Part shown: piece after piece, positions 35,245 through 43,937 of the stretch
Numbering within the stretch: the stretch's first letter is position 1
Layout of the letters: each line of letters begins with the position of its first letter
NCBI GenBank assembly: GCA_029560455.1
Contig: JAKQKW010000443.1
Span: 1 to 49,542, forward strand
Direction of reading: 5' to 3'
Length of the DNA: 49,542 bases
DNA from: Candidatus Rifleibacteriota bacterium
GTDB taxonomy: Bacteria; Riflebacteria; Ozemobacteria; Ozemobacterales; Ozemobacteraceae
Translations under genes and position numbers: made by a program
The notes under the pieces: generated by a model
Databases searched by the model: none
Told to the model about the DNA's origin: nothing
The model's input: only the letters and a program-made list of their open reading frames with translations

Positions 35245-35264
35245 GAAACACAATGGAGCTTAAT

Positions 35265-37421
35265 GTGAAAACAGACTCAAAAAGGGGCGCAAAGCCTGAA
35301 GACAGGCAACAGCCCGAAAAAGAATTCGCCCGCATCAAGGAAGGCATCAAAGAGCATCAGGCAAAAATTGCCGACAGCCTTCGCCAGAGAGTTGGCAGCG
35401 GCGACTGGAAGCTGGCAGAAGTAGATTGTCAGCTCGACGGCGGCAAAGAAAAGCTCGATCTGGTATTCAGTGCCCCCGACGGGAAAAAAGAAAAATATAT
35501 CATCATCGATATTTCGGTGCCGCACCTTGGAGTCGGCCAGAAATACGGTCTTCCCGGCAAAGCCAAGCTGTTTCAGAAGGAACGCGAAGTTTCGGCGCTG
35601 CGCATCAAGAAGGCTATCTTTCTTATCCGCAAAGGCACCGAAAGTGTCAGCACACAGCCAGGCCGCATTCGCTGCCCGATTATCGAGATTCAGCTTGAAA
35701 GCATCGTTAAGCCCGAACCCCCGGCAGAAAAGAAGCAGGCGGCAGCTGGTCAGGCTGAACGGACAGAACGAACAGAGCGAAACGGCGACAGCAATCGTAA
35801 TCGCCGTGAGCCAGCCAGAGAAGGCAGAAATCAACCGGCTGGTGCCCCCAAGGAAACACAGTCGGCCTCGGAACAGAGACCGGGTACCGGCATTGCCGGC
35901 GTTTCACAGGACCTGCTGTTTGCCTTAAAAGAGGCGATAGTACATGAATGCCTCTCTACCATGCACAAACGCTGCAACAAATACATCAGAAAGGGTCTAT
36001 GGCGCTGGATCGAACGCGAAATCATGGACCCGAACGTACATTTTTACCTGATCATCCTTTCAAGCATATATCAGGGAAAAACTGGCGAAATCCTCAGCCG
36101 GCGCTTCAAAAATGTTGAAGATTATTCGGCAAAGCCAGAAGAAGTCATTTCCGCTATTTTTTCGCGCGACAACAACCTCGCAGACGAAATCAAAAAAGAT
36201 TCAGAAAGACACCGCCGCGCCCTGACCAAGTTTCTTGTCTGCTTCAGCCAGACACCGCCGTTTGAATATCTGAAATCGGTATTTCTCAAAGATTTTCGCA
36301 GCTTCAACGATGGCCTCAGAGCGAGAATGTCGGTTTACTCGACTCTTGAACAGCTTCTCGAACGCTGCGGCTTTGAAGGCGAAAAAGAAACCAAGTACCC
36401 TCTCGAAATTCTCGACGAACTGAAGATTTTCCAGGGCATCATGACCGGCAATTATGCGGCTCTGCGCACTGATAATGCCGCCAAAAAGCTGAAGCACCTG
36501 GTACCGCAGGTTGAATGGAGCAACGAAGACATTTACTCTCTGCGAAACCAGCTGGCCAAAGCTTTGAATCTGCCCGCACAGGAATTCAACCTCAATGCTT
36601 TCCTGCCCCAGGCCTTCTTCCAGGATGCCAGAGTAATGGCAGAAACAAGAAAAGAGGCAATCAGACTGCCGTCACAGGCGGTTCAGAGACAGCCTGCGCA
36701 GACCAGCGCCGCACCGACTGCAGAACCAGAAAGAGCAATCGTTGAACAGCGCAGTGAGCCAACAGATGAAGGCCGTTCTGCCGAACAGCGACCAGCCAGA
36801 CGCGACCGCAAAGCAGAATTTTTCGAACGCCGCAAGGCTGAAAAATTAGCCAGACAGCAGGCCCGTCAGACAAACACCGACGCGAATCCGCAGCCTTCAC
36901 ACGACGCCGCTGAAGCGGGCGAACAGGATTCAGTTGCCCGGCCAATCAGTGTTAAATCGATGATTGAAAACCAGGCTGGCGCAGAACCGACAGGTGATCC
37001 GGCCCAGAGAGAATCGCGCCTGCACAGCCACAATCAGGATTGCGATGAGGCAAAACACCGCTATTTCGAAAATTTTGGCGGGCACCTTGAAGAAGACAGT
37101 GACGCCATCAGACTGGCTCTGGCAATGGTTCGCCATGAGCAGGAAAAAGCCGAGGAAAAAGCGGCTAAAATCGCAAAACCTGCTTTTAATGATGAAACCG
37201 ATGAATTCGGCGAAAGCGAAGACACGTATCGCCCACCGCTGAAATCAATGCCCGGGCGGCCCCCGACCAACGTCAACCCGCCACCGCGCAGAGCTGCACG
37301 CCCGCAGACGCCCGATGGGCAGCCTAGCAGCAACCGCCTAGACCGCAAACGCCGGTTCTCGCGCAACAGCCAGAATCGCAACCGGCCGAGAAGACCCGGC
37401 AACCCGGGAGTTAATCGATGA
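35265..37421 (+). CDS. Large charged protein of unknown function, coupled to ruvC
   Basis: 718 residues from the chosen GTG, which has GGAG 6 bases upstream; earlier in-frame GTG (35232) and ATG (35253) lack one. Three parts. First, an alpha/beta domain (about 1-155) with KLDLVFSAPDGKKEKYIIID and RIKKAIFLIRKG, faintly like a nuclease-type core but without a clear D...ExK. Second, after a charged linker, an all-helical domain (about 215-475, LKEAIVHECLSTMHKRC, KYIRKGLWRWIEREIMDP). Third, a long disordered tail rich in Arg, Pro, Gln and Asn that ends RRPGNPGVNR, a style often seen in nucleic-acid-binding proteins. No family recognised. It overlaps the next gene by ATGA, followed by ruvC, hinting at nucleic-acid-related work. 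Confidence 0.75.
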   Translation: MKTDSKRGAKPEDRQQPEKEFARIKEGIKEHQAKIADSLRQRVGSGDWKLAEVDCQLDGGKEKLDLVFSAPDGKKEKYIIIDISVPHLGVGQKYGLPGKAKLFQKEREVSALRIKKAIFLIRKGTESVSTQPGRIRCPIIEIQLESIVKPEPPAEKKQAAAGQAERTERTERNGDSNRNRREPAREGRNQPAGAPKETQSASEQRPGTGIAGVSQDLLFALKEAIVHECLSTMHKRCNKYIRKGLWRWIEREIMDPNVHFYLIILSSIYQGKTGEILSRRFKNVEDYSAKPEEVISAIFSRDNNLADEIKKDSERHRRALTKFLVCFSQTPPFEYLKSVFLKDFRSFNDGLRARMSVYSTLEQLLERCGFEGEKETKYPLEILDELKIFQGIMTGNYAALRTDNAAKKLKHLVPQVEWSNEDIYSLRNQLAKALNLPAQEFNLNAFLPQAFFQDARVMAETRKEAIRLPSQAVQRQPAQTSAAPTAEPERAIVEQRSEPTDEGRSAEQRPARRDRKAEFFERRKAEKLARQQARQTNTDANPQPSHDAAEAGEQDSVARPISVKSMIENQAGAEPTGDPAQRESRLHSHNQDCDEAKHRYFENFGGHLEEDSDAIRLALAMVRHEQEKAEEKAAKIAKPAFNDETDEFGESEDTYRPPLKSMPGRPPTNVNPPPRRAARPQTPDGQPSSNRLDRKRRFSRNSQNRNRPRRPGNPGVNR

Positions 37422-37624
37422 GCAAACTGCCGCCACACATGATCAAACGCATGATTTTCATGTTCTGCGTCATGTTTCCGGTTCTGCTGTATGCTGAGTT
37501 TACCGGCCGCAATTCGGTTCTCGTCGCAGCAGTTACCGGCGGCGTCGCCAGCGGAGTTTCGGTGGTGCTTTTTCCTGACCCGGAACATCTTAAAAGCCTG
37601 AAAGACAAAGATAATGACAAGTGA
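37418..37624 (+). CDS. Small two-helix membrane protein
   Basis: 68 residues with two hydrophobic segments (about 10-26, IKRMIFMFCVMFPVLLY, and 32-52, SVLVAAVTGGVASGVSVVLF) and a short charged tail. GGGAG is 7 bases upstream of the ATG. It overlaps the gene before by 4 bases and ruvC by 11 bases, so it is translated within the same operon. Function unknown. Confidence 0.75.
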   Translation: MSKLPPHMIKRMIFMFCVMFPVLLYAEFTGRNSVLVAAVTGGVASGVSVVLFPDPEHLKSLKDKDNDK

Positions 37625-38105
37625 ACCGGTAGTCGGCCTCGACCTGGCCGACAAACTGGGCATCAGCGTTATCGACCGCAAAACTGAAAAACTGCTTTTC
37701 AGTGCCAGCATCTCACTGGCACGCGGCGATACCCAGAAGCGCCTTCTAAGACTGCGTGAATGCCTCATCGAGGTGTTCACGCGGTTTAATCCGGTCGAAA
37801 TCGCGATTGAAGACGTATTTCTGCCGGCGAAAACTTCGCCGCGCACCCCGATCGCCCTCGGTGAGCTTCGCGGGGTCGCAAGGCTCTGCGCTGCAGAAAG
37901 AGATATTCCGGTATTTTTTTATCCGCCCCGTAAAGTAAAAATGGCGGTTACCGGTTTCGGTAACGCCAGCAAAGAAGACGTGGTGCATTGGATCGAGAGC
38001 GAATTCAGGGTCAAGGTAAAGGATCACAACGAGGCTGATGCGATCAGCATCGCCTGGACCCACATTCTTGAACGGCGTTTTTCAATGTGTCAGACTCAGG
38101 CCTGA
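37614..38105 (+). CDS. ruvC: Crossover junction endodeoxyribonuclease RuvC
   Basis: 163 residues, close to the usual 160-175. RuvC resolves Holliday junctions made in recombination, acting as a dimer with RuvAB. RNase H-like fold with catalytic acids Asp10 (VGLDLADKLGISVI), Glu66 (IAIEDVFLPAK) and Asp142 with a preceding acidic Glu140 (NEADAISIAWTH); Glu66 is at the same number as in E. coli RuvC. The block ALGELRGVARLCAAE and GFGNASKEDV fit the family. No ruvA or ruvB is beside it. It starts inside the small membrane-protein gene, so it is translationally coupled. Confidence 0.88.
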   Translation: MTSEPVVGLDLADKLGISVIDRKTEKLLFSASISLARGDTQKRLLRLRECLIEVFTRFNPVEIAIEDVFLPAKTSPRTPIALGELRGVARLCAAERDIPVFFYPPRKVKMAVTGFGNASKEDVVHWIESEFRVKVKDHNEADAISIAWTHILERRFSMCQTQA

Positions 38106-38117
38106 AGGGCCTGAAGG

Positions 38118-38513
38118 CTATTCAATTGCTCTTGGCAGATAGGTTAAAACAAACCTTTCAATGAATCTGTGAGACAGAACCACGAACATGCAGAAATATG
38201 GCAATGCAACGATCAGCATCAGACCAAATCGCAATTTATACCAGATCTGATCGAACTCTTCGAATAATCTTGTCATTATTACCAGGTCAAAAATGCAGAC
38301 CCCGATGAGAATGTTACGTATTAATTCTATAACTCCTTCAGTGCCCAGAAAATTAAAGAGCGGGAACCAGATTTTGATATAATTCGTGTGCATTTCAGGT
38401 TGAGCAACCATCGGGGCGAAAAACCTGGTAAAATACGCCAGCAGCAGATAAACACCAAACCAGTAAAGAATAATCATGCCGTTTTTTGAACAAAACCAGC
38501 TATTTTGTTCCAT
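38118..38513 (-). CDS. Small multi-pass membrane protein, unknown
   Basis: 131 residues with three hydrophobic segments (about 13-34, 58-80 and 95-115), including MIILYWFGVYLLLAYFTRFF and LRFGLMLIVALPYFCMFVV. AGGAG lies 6 bases before the ATG. It is convergent with ruvC, 12 bases from its stop. No family recognised. The 282 bases upstream (38514-38795) contain nothing else I can support. Confidence 0.65.
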   Translation of the reverse strand: MEQNSWFCSKNGMIILYWFGVYLLLAYFTRFFAPMVAQPEMHTNYIKIWFPLFNFLGTEGVIELIRNILIGVCIFDLVIMTRLFEEFDQIWYKLRFGLMLIVALPYFCMFVVLSHRFIERFVLTYLPRAIE

Positions 38514-38795
38514 AAATTACTCCTGAGCCCGCGAATGCGGCCACCTGCGACAACGATGGCGAAGCTCTCTCACCAGACATATTTTTGTTAACTATAAAAT
38601 GAATATAACCCAAGTTTTCGCTCCGACAAACGAAAATTTACATTTCGCGTTCTGTGCCGGCAATAGCGATAGATACAGGGTATTATTCCCAGGTAACTGT
38701 GCAATTATTTCTGAACTGCTTGAAAAAACGAAGCGTCTGAATACCTTTTTAAACATTAATGATGTATTCCAATCGCAACTCAAAGGATCGATCTT

Positions 38796-39413
38796 GTGAG
38801 ACTCAAAAATTTTTTGCTTTTCTTGCTGGCATTTTTTCTGGCAATGCCTGCAGTTGCAGTCTTTGCACAGTTGCCACCCAAAATTGAAGGCATGCCACCC
38901 ATCCCCGAAAACGCCCAGTTCAACATAGATCTGGCAGATATTTACGCTGAGCTTTTTCCCGCAAAAAATACGGCCGAAATCATCTGCAACCTTTGGCTGA
39001 CCTGCAATGGTAAAGATCCGGTGCTGCTGAAAATGGAAGGCGAACTGCACCACATGAAGGTTTCTTCGCCATCGAAACAGAATCTGACCTGGGTTTATAT
39101 CAAACCTTACCTGCACCTCGACAACCTGCCCGGCGGCAGCCATCAGATCATTTTCGAGTATCTGGTCAAGCATAACGGCATCAGCAGCCCAGGTTTGATT
39201 GCAACCAACGACCTCAGGCTCGGCGTCAACACGTTCTGGTATCCTCGCAATGTCGCTTCAGACAGCCACCAGGTGATTCTCAACCTCGTCACCTCGCCTG
39301 AATACCCGGTCACATCAAATGCGCCCGTCTACAAAGACGTGCCGAACAATCTGAAACGCCTGCGACAGATGGTTCTGGCCAACCCGCTTGCCGAAGGTCT
39401 GCTTCTTGACTAA
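38796..39413 (+). CDS. Secreted protein of unknown function
   Basis: 205 residues with a signal peptide (LLFLLAFFLAMPAVAVFAQ). GTG start with AGGA 8 bases upstream. The mature part has an alternating beta pattern; NTFWYPRNVASDSHQVIL (about 154-171) recalls the WYP turn seen in beta domains of M1-peptidase-like ectodomains, but there is no zinc motif. It overlaps the next gene by 8 bases, so the two may act together at the envelope. Confidence 0.65.
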   Translation: MRLKNFLLFLLAFFLAMPAVAVFAQLPPKIEGMPPIPENAQFNIDLADIYAELFPAKNTAEIICNLWLTCNGKDPVLLKMEGELHHMKVSSPSKQNLTWVYIKPYLHLDNLPGGSHQIIFEYLVKHNGISSPGLIATNDLRLGVNTFWYPRNVASDSHQVILNLVTSPEYPVTSNAPVYKDVPNNLKRLRQMVLANPLAEGLLLD

Positions 39414-40083
39414 TAATTATCGCTGGCTCGACCCGCGCGGCCTGCTGCAAGGCTCATGGCCGGCCCGGGCCGGAAGACTGCTGTTGATTCTTCTGACGCT
39501 TTTGTTAATCGGATTTCCACTGCACAACCCCGACGTTTTTCGCTACCCTTCGCACCTGGAAAGCTACATAGAAGAATACGCAGAGTTTATACTTGACCCG
39601 TTCGGCGACAATTTTTTTCTGACACAGGTTGAGATTACCGGTGGCAGATGGAAACGCAGCTTTCGAATTGAAGAATTCGACGGAAAATACTGGTTATTTA
39701 AGGAAGACATTGAAAAATCCGGCGAAGGGCTCAATATTGTAGACCCGGAGCTTCCTGCAGGCCTGGCATCAGACACTGGCGAAGCTGTAGTCGGGCAACG
39801 AAGCATTCGCAACCGGACTGAAAGCAACGAGCTGATCATCAAAGACCTTGGTTCTGGCAAAGAATACATTATCAGCGATTACATTGGCTTTTTCAGGATT
39901 TCGGATCGGGAAAACACTCTCAAGCCCACAAATGAAGCGAACTACCGTACTATTTTAACATTAAAAGGTTCATGGAAAGCCGAACTGCTTGCCGCAGAAA
40001 AGCTTTTTGGCAACCACCTGATTTCATTCAGGTTGTTCGTCCCTGACGAGCTTTTCGAACAGGTCAACCGCTGGCCGGACTGA
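39406..40083 (+). CDS. Single-pass membrane protein of unknown function
   Basis: 225 residues from TTG at 39406, chosen because GAAGGT lies 8 bases upstream; another TTG at 39388 is possible. One membrane helix at about 23-41 (LLLILLTLLLIGFPL), then an extracytoplasmic beta-rich domain (VEITGGRWKRSFRIEEFDGK, YWLFKEDIEK). The start overlaps the end of the secreted-protein gene. Not recognised. Confidence 0.62.
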   Translation: MTNNYRWLDPRGLLQGSWPARAGRLLLILLTLLLIGFPLHNPDVFRYPSHLESYIEEYAEFILDPFGDNFFLTQVEITGGRWKRSFRIEEFDGKYWLFKEDIEKSGEGLNIVDPELPAGLASDTGEAVVGQRSIRNRTESNELIIKDLGSGKEYIISDYIGFFRISDRENTLKPTNEANYRTILTLKGSWKAELLAAEKLFGNHLISFRLFVPDELFEQVNRWPD

Positions 40084-40117
40084 TTTTTGCTGTGGCTTAT
40101 TTCAAAAACAGGTAGAA

Positions 40118-40231
40118 ATGGCAAACAAAGTAAGTAATATCGAAGCCGGTGAACTGCGAATCGACCTTGCGGCCGAAAAGCTCGCCGTTCATGCGACCGC
40201 TGGCGCCATCTACTGGAAAATTAAATCATGA
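40118..40231 (+). CDS. Possible 37-residue peptide
   Basis: ATG with AGG 5 bases upstream, ending TGA at 40231. The peptide ([20 protein letters not shown], then [11 protein letters not shown]) has a plausible protein-like composition. It may be a small gene or a remnant of a larger one. It starts 34 bases after the preceding gene and ends just before the cold-shock promoter. Confidence 0.3.
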   Translation: MANKVSNIEAGELRIDLAAEKLAVHATAGAIYWKIKS

Positions 40232-40232
40232 G

Positions 40233-40261
40233 TTGCAGTATTGCCGAGTTTGTGATAAATA
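40233..40261 (+). promoter_or_regulatory. Promoter of the cold-shock gene
   Basis: TTGCAG (40233-40238), 17 bases, TAAATA (40256-40261), with an extended -10 TG at 40253-40254. Predicted leader of about 58 bases. Confidence 0.55.
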
Positions 40262-40325
40262 TAGCAAACGAACTTTTGCAGGAATTACCGCAAAATCAAC
40301 GCATTATTTATCAGGAGAATTGCAG

Positions 40326-40526
40326 ATGCAAAGTCGCGTAAAGTGGTTTGATAACGTTAAGGGCTATGGTTTCATCGAAAGCGCCGAAGGCCAGGATATC
40401 TTCGTTCACTACAAGCAGATCGAAGGCGATGGCTACAAGACCCTGCGCGAAGGCCAGCAGGTCGAATTCGAACTTTCTCAGGGCGCTAAAGGGCCGCTGG
40501 CAACCAACGTCAGACTGCTCGCTTAA
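40326..40526 (+). CDS. Cold-shock domain protein
   Basis: 66 residues, the full size of a CspA-type protein. OB fold with the two RNA-binding motifs KGYGFIE (RNP1) and DIFVHY (RNP2), and the start [15 protein letters not shown]. It binds single-stranded RNA and DNA and melts RNA structure. The ATG at 40326 has AGGAGA 7 bases upstream; a longer in-frame reading from 40149 has no ribosome binding site and was rejected. It has its own promoter and terminator. Confidence 0.95.
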   Translation: MQSRVKWFDNVKGYGFIESAEGQDIFVHYKQIEGDGYKTLREGQQVEFELSQGAKGPLATNVRLLA

Positions 40527-40545
40527 GCAACGAACGAATGTTATG

Positions 40546-40578
40546 GGGGCGATGACGGAAAACCGTTTCGCCCCTTTA
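40546..40578 (+). terminator. Terminator of the cold-shock gene
   Basis: Stem GGGGCGA with a bulge then GACGG, an AAAA loop, and the complement through CGCCCC (40546-40574), then TTTACTTATTT. Confidence 0.75.
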
Positions 40579-40627
40579 CTTATTTAATCCGGTTCAAAGT
40601 TTTTTTCGAAGGGATGTTTAAAATCGC

Positions 40628-42175
40628 ATGATAGAAGAACTGAAGCTGAATTCAACCCAGGAACAGCGCCTGCAGGTCATTGAAGACCTCAGAAAAGAAG
40701 GCATTGACCCCTATGGTCAGCGCTATGACCGCACTCACTCATCGGAACAGGCCAAAGCTGAATTCGAGAAGGCCGAAGCCCAGGCAACCGAAAAAGAGCA
40801 TTTCACCACCGCCCCGATGAAACTCGCCGGCCGCATTGCTGCCAAACGTGACCAGGGCAAAACAGCTTTCGTTCATATCACAGACCAGGCCGGAAAAATT
40901 CAGGTTTATATCCGCAAAGACGTAATTGGCGAAGAAAATTTTGCCATGCTCAAGCGCCTTTATGCCGGCGATATCATCGGCGTCGAAGGCCCGGCTTTCA
41001 GAACCAAAACCGGCGAAGTCTCGATCCGCGCCGAAAAAATCGTCATTCTGTCGAAGTCGATCAATCCGCCACCCGAAAAGTTTCATGGCCTGACCGACGT
41101 CGAAATGCGCTACCGCCAGCGCTACGTCGACCTGATGTCGAACCCTGAAGTGCGCGAAACCTTTTTGAAGCGCAGCCAGATCATGCAGAGTATTCGCGAA
41201 TACATGGCCAGTCAGGGCTATCTCGAAGTCGAAACCCCGATGATGCACACGGTCGCCGGTGGCGCCGCCGCCCGCCCTTTCATCACCCATCACAACGCCC
41301 TCGACATGGAACTCTATCTGCGCATCGCACCCGAGCTTTATCTCAAGCGCCTGCTCGTCGGCGGTTTTGAGCGCGTCTACGAAATCAACCGCAACTTCAG
41401 AAACGAAGGCATTTCGATCAAGCATAACCCTGAATTCACGATGATGGAAGTTTACCAGGCCTATGGCGACATGGAAACCATGATGGATCTCTCAGAAGAG
41501 GTCATCTGCCACGCCGCGAAAAAGTTTTTCCCCGATCTGAAAGTCGTGCATCAGGAAAAGGAACTGAACTTCACCCGCCCCTGGCGCCGTGTAAGCATGC
41601 TTGACCTGGTGCGAGAAGTCACCGGCTGCAATGAGCTGACCTACAGCTGCAGCCGCGAATTGGCCGCTGAACAGGCCAAAAAGCTGCATGTTCCGATCGA
41701 AAAGAACGACAGCGCCGCCAAGATCATCGTCAAAATCTTCGAAGAAAAGATCGAAGCCACACTGATGGACCCGACCTTCGTCTTCGGTTACCCGAAAGAA
41801 ACCTCGCCGCTTGCCAAAGGCAGCAAGGACGACCCGGCAAAGGTCGACCGTTTTGAACTGTTCATCTACGGCCGCGAAATCGGCAACGCCTTCTCTGAAC
41901 TCAACGATTCAGAAGACCAGCTCGCCCGCTTCGAAAACCAGATTTCGCAGCGTGAGGCCGGTGACGATGAAGCCCACCAGATGGATACCGACTATGTAAA
42001 CGCTCTCAGATACGGCATGCCGCCCGCCGGTGGCCTTGGTCTCGGCATCGACCGCATCGTCATGCTGCTGACCGACTCGGCTTCGATTCGCGACGTCATT
42101 CTCTTCCCGACCATGCGCAAACGCGTGGCCGGTGCCGCAGAAGAAACTGCCGGCGAAACAGAAGAACAGAAATAA
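40628..42175 (+). CDS. lysS: Lysyl-tRNA synthetase, class II
   Basis: 515 residues, typical. N-terminal OB-fold anticodon-binding domain (about 60-165, AGRIAAKRDQGKTAFVHITD), then the class II catalytic core: motif 1 region LEVETPMMHTVAGGAAARPF, motif 2 FRNEGISIKHNPEFTMMEVY, motif 3 GLGLGIDRIVMLLTDS with VILFP. Charges tRNA-Lys. The ribosome binding site is poor: AAGGG is about 15 bases upstream of the ATG. A five-codon frame (ATGTTTAAAATCGCATGA, 40614-40631) overlaps the start and could couple translation. A strong terminator follows. Confidence 0.97.
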   Translation: MIEELKLNSTQEQRLQVIEDLRKEGIDPYGQRYDRTHSSEQAKAEFEKAEAQATEKEHFTTAPMKLAGRIAAKRDQGKTAFVHITDQAGKIQVYIRKDVIGEENFAMLKRLYAGDIIGVEGPAFRTKTGEVSIRAEKIVILSKSINPPPEKFHGLTDVEMRYRQRYVDLMSNPEVRETFLKRSQIMQSIREYMASQGYLEVETPMMHTVAGGAAARPFITHHNALDMELYLRIAPELYLKRLLVGGFERVYEINRNFRNEGISIKHNPEFTMMEVYQAYGDMETMMDLSEEVICHAAKKFFPDLKVVHQEKELNFTRPWRRVSMLDLVREVTGCNELTYSCSRELAAEQAKKLHVPIEKNDSAAKIIVKIFEEKIEATLMDPTFVFGYPKETSPLAKGSKDDPAKVDRFELFIYGREIGNAFSELNDSEDQLARFENQISQREAGDDEAHQMDTDYVNALRYGMPPAGGLGLGIDRIVMLLTDSASIRDVILFPTMRKRVAGAAEETAGETEEQK

Positions 42176-42190
42176 TCACAGTTTTGAAAC

Positions 42191-42225
42191 AAAAATCCCC
42201 GGGGCCAGTGCTCCGGGGATTTTTT
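42191..42225. terminator. Bidirectional terminator between lysS and the protease gene
   Basis: Stem with core ATCCCCGG/CCGGGGAT flanked by A5 on the left and T6 on the right, with a 10-base loop. It lies between convergent genes and can act on both. Confidence 0.85.
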
Positions 42226-42296
42226 ACAGGTTTTTTAAGCTTCGCAAGCCTGGTCTGCCGGGTGGGCAGCCTCGCCTGCAGGCGGCGAAACAGATT

Positions 42297-43700
42297 TTAT
42301 TTCAGGCTGCGGCGCAGGGTTTTAACGCGTTCTTTGGCCTGCAGCATTTTTGTCTGGGCTTCGAGAATCTGCTGCCTGCTGCCAGAAGCGGCCATCAGAC
42401 GGTTGTATTCGGCAAAATACTGGTAATAGAGCTCTTCAGCTTTACCAAGATCGTTGATGCTGTCAAACTGGTTGCTGCCACCCATAGAAGGAAGTTCGGG
42501 GGCAGTGGCAGCATTGCCGGGCAGTGGTGATACGGCACCACCGGTCGCAACGCCAACATTTTCGACAGAAGCGCTGGGAAGCGGGGCAACCGGGCTCTGT
42601 GCCCCAAAGTTGAATATTCTGCCAAACCAGCTTGAAATTCGACCCCAGAATGAGGTGCTGCTGGTAGAGGTTGTCGAAGTCGATGCGGTCGAGGTCGAAC
42701 CAGCACTCTGATTGGTCGGCTGAGCGGTACCACCGGTAGCTGAGCCCACCAGGCCGGACGAAGCGAGAACATTGTAGAGATCACGGCTGACGGTGCGAGA
42801 ACCGCCGTTTACATAGTCAAGAATTTCATTGAGCGACATTTTGCCCTGGCTGTTATCGAGAAGAATCTTAGCCAGCGCGTCTTTTTCGTCAGGATACATC
42901 GACACATATTTTCGGCAGAAATCGCGCAGCGAGTAATGCGGGCCTGTGCGAGAAATGACGTTGAAGGTTTTTTCTTTGCCACTGCTTATCTGATTAAAGC
43001 TGTCATAAAGGGTCTTGGCAATAAACAGTTCATTGCGTGACATTTCGTTAAAGCTGTTATTCTTTAAAAAAGCCAGAGTGCTGAGGTTATTCAGGTTGAA
43101 CGAAAAGACCATGCCGTTGTTTTTGCTGGCAGCGAAAGCGTTACCCCAGCCTTCGATCCAGGCGGTGTTGTCATTTGGCAGAATCTCATCGAGGTAATGC
43201 TTGCCATCGGTGCCGTAGTCAAGACCCGAAAAATCATAATTTGAAGGGTAGGCATTCAACATTGCCACATGGCCGAATTCATGCAGAAACAGAAAAGTCT
43301 TGCTCGAATCTGAAGAAAAGCTGTTGATGTAATTATATAGATTCAGATTGTAAGAGCTTGAGGACTTTGAGGTAAATGAGTTGCTGTTGCGATCGCTGAG
43401 CGTAAGCGTCATAGGCTTTGCCAGCGCCTGCGAAGTTGTCAGGGCATATTCATAGATAGTCTTGCCATCAGGCAGCTTCAGATTCAGGTATTTCTGCCAT
43501 GCCGAACCGGCAGGGAGATCGGACGGCTTGCTGAAACTGACCTTGCGATAACCGATTTCGTTACCCCAGGAGTCTTTGACCACCTGCTCATAAACCAGAT
43601 TAAGACCACCGGAAAAAGCCGGCATAACCGTGAAAACCAGCAATATTACTACTGCCAGCCAGGTTCGCATCATACTGCTCAGATGTGTTGATCGCATCAT
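42297..43700 (-). CDS. Secreted HEXXH metalloprotease-like protein
   Basis: 467 residues with a signal peptide (cleavage near SGG, about residue 31). Zinc protease motif HEFGH at 140-144 in FLFLHEFGHVAML, with a candidate third ligand Glu183 in WIEGWGNAFA, a gluzincin-like HExxH...E layout. It ends with a Ser/Thr-rich stretch (about 330-352), a Trp/Phe turn (FWGRISSWFGRIF), a Pro/Ala linker and a helical end (about 425-467). Family not identified. The ATG at 43700 has AGG 5 bases upstream; MM repeats allow a start a few codons later. Own promoter at 43731-43759. Confidence 0.78.
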   Translation of the reverse strand: MMRSTHLSSMMRTWLAVVILLVFTVMPAFSGGLNLVYEQVVKDSWGNEIGYRKVSFSKPSDLPAGSAWQKYLNLKLPDGKTIYEYALTTSQALAKPMTLTLSDRNSNSFTSKSSSSYNLNLYNYINSFSSDSSKTFLFLHEFGHVAMLNAYPSNYDFSGLDYGTDGKHYLDEILPNDNTAWIEGWGNAFAASKNNGMVFSFNLNNLSTLAFLKNNSFNEMSRNELFIAKTLYDSFNQISSGKEKTFNVISRTGPHYSLRDFCRKYVSMYPDEKDALAKILLDNSQGKMSLNEILDYVNGGSRTVSRDLYNVLASSGLVGSATGGTAQPTNQSAGSTSTASTSTTSTSSTSFWGRISSWFGRIFNFGAQSPVAPLPSASVENVGVATGGAVSPLPGNAATAPELPSMGGSNQFDSINDLGKAEELYYQYFAEYNRLMAASGSRQQILEAQTKMLQAKERVKTLRRSLK

Positions 43701-43730
43701 TTTTACCTGCTGTTGATGAATTATAGGTTA

Positions 43731-43759
43731 ATTATATGAATGAAAACGGGGTACGTCCA
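43731..43759 (-). promoter_or_regulatory. Candidate promoter of the HEXXH protein gene
   Basis: Minus strand TGGACG (43759-43754), 17 bases, TATAAT (43736-43731). A second TATAAT lies at 43725-43720. About 30 bases upstream of the ATG. Confidence 0.5.
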
Positions 43760-43937
43760 GACAGGCCCGACACTTTTTTCTCACCGCAATTCACTTTTTT
43801 GTAAAGACACTGCAAAAAGACTAATAATAGCTCAAGCAGGGAGGTTTTTGACCGGCCGGCAATCATATCGCTTTTCGGCCCGGTTTCTGGTAGAATCGCC
43901 CGGTCATAAAGATCAGCTTTCATTCAAAGGAAAAACC

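Noticed and set aside
35229..35250. c-di-GMP-I (GEMM) riboswitch
   Set aside because: Only the words GCAAAGCCAC match; the preceding and following conserved elements are missing.
38097..38113. CAGGCC/GGCCTG hairpin overlapping the ruvC stop
   Set aside because: Short stem without a T run in either direction; not convincing as a terminator.
38599..38799. 66-codon plus-strand frame ending in a GTGA overlap with the gene at 38796
   Set aside because: No ribosome binding site, no recognisable features; the overlap alone is weak evidence.
43740..43937. N-terminal extension of the EamA transporter
   Set aside because: Adds 66 polar residues unlike the family; TTG at 43938 has AAAGGA at proper spacing.
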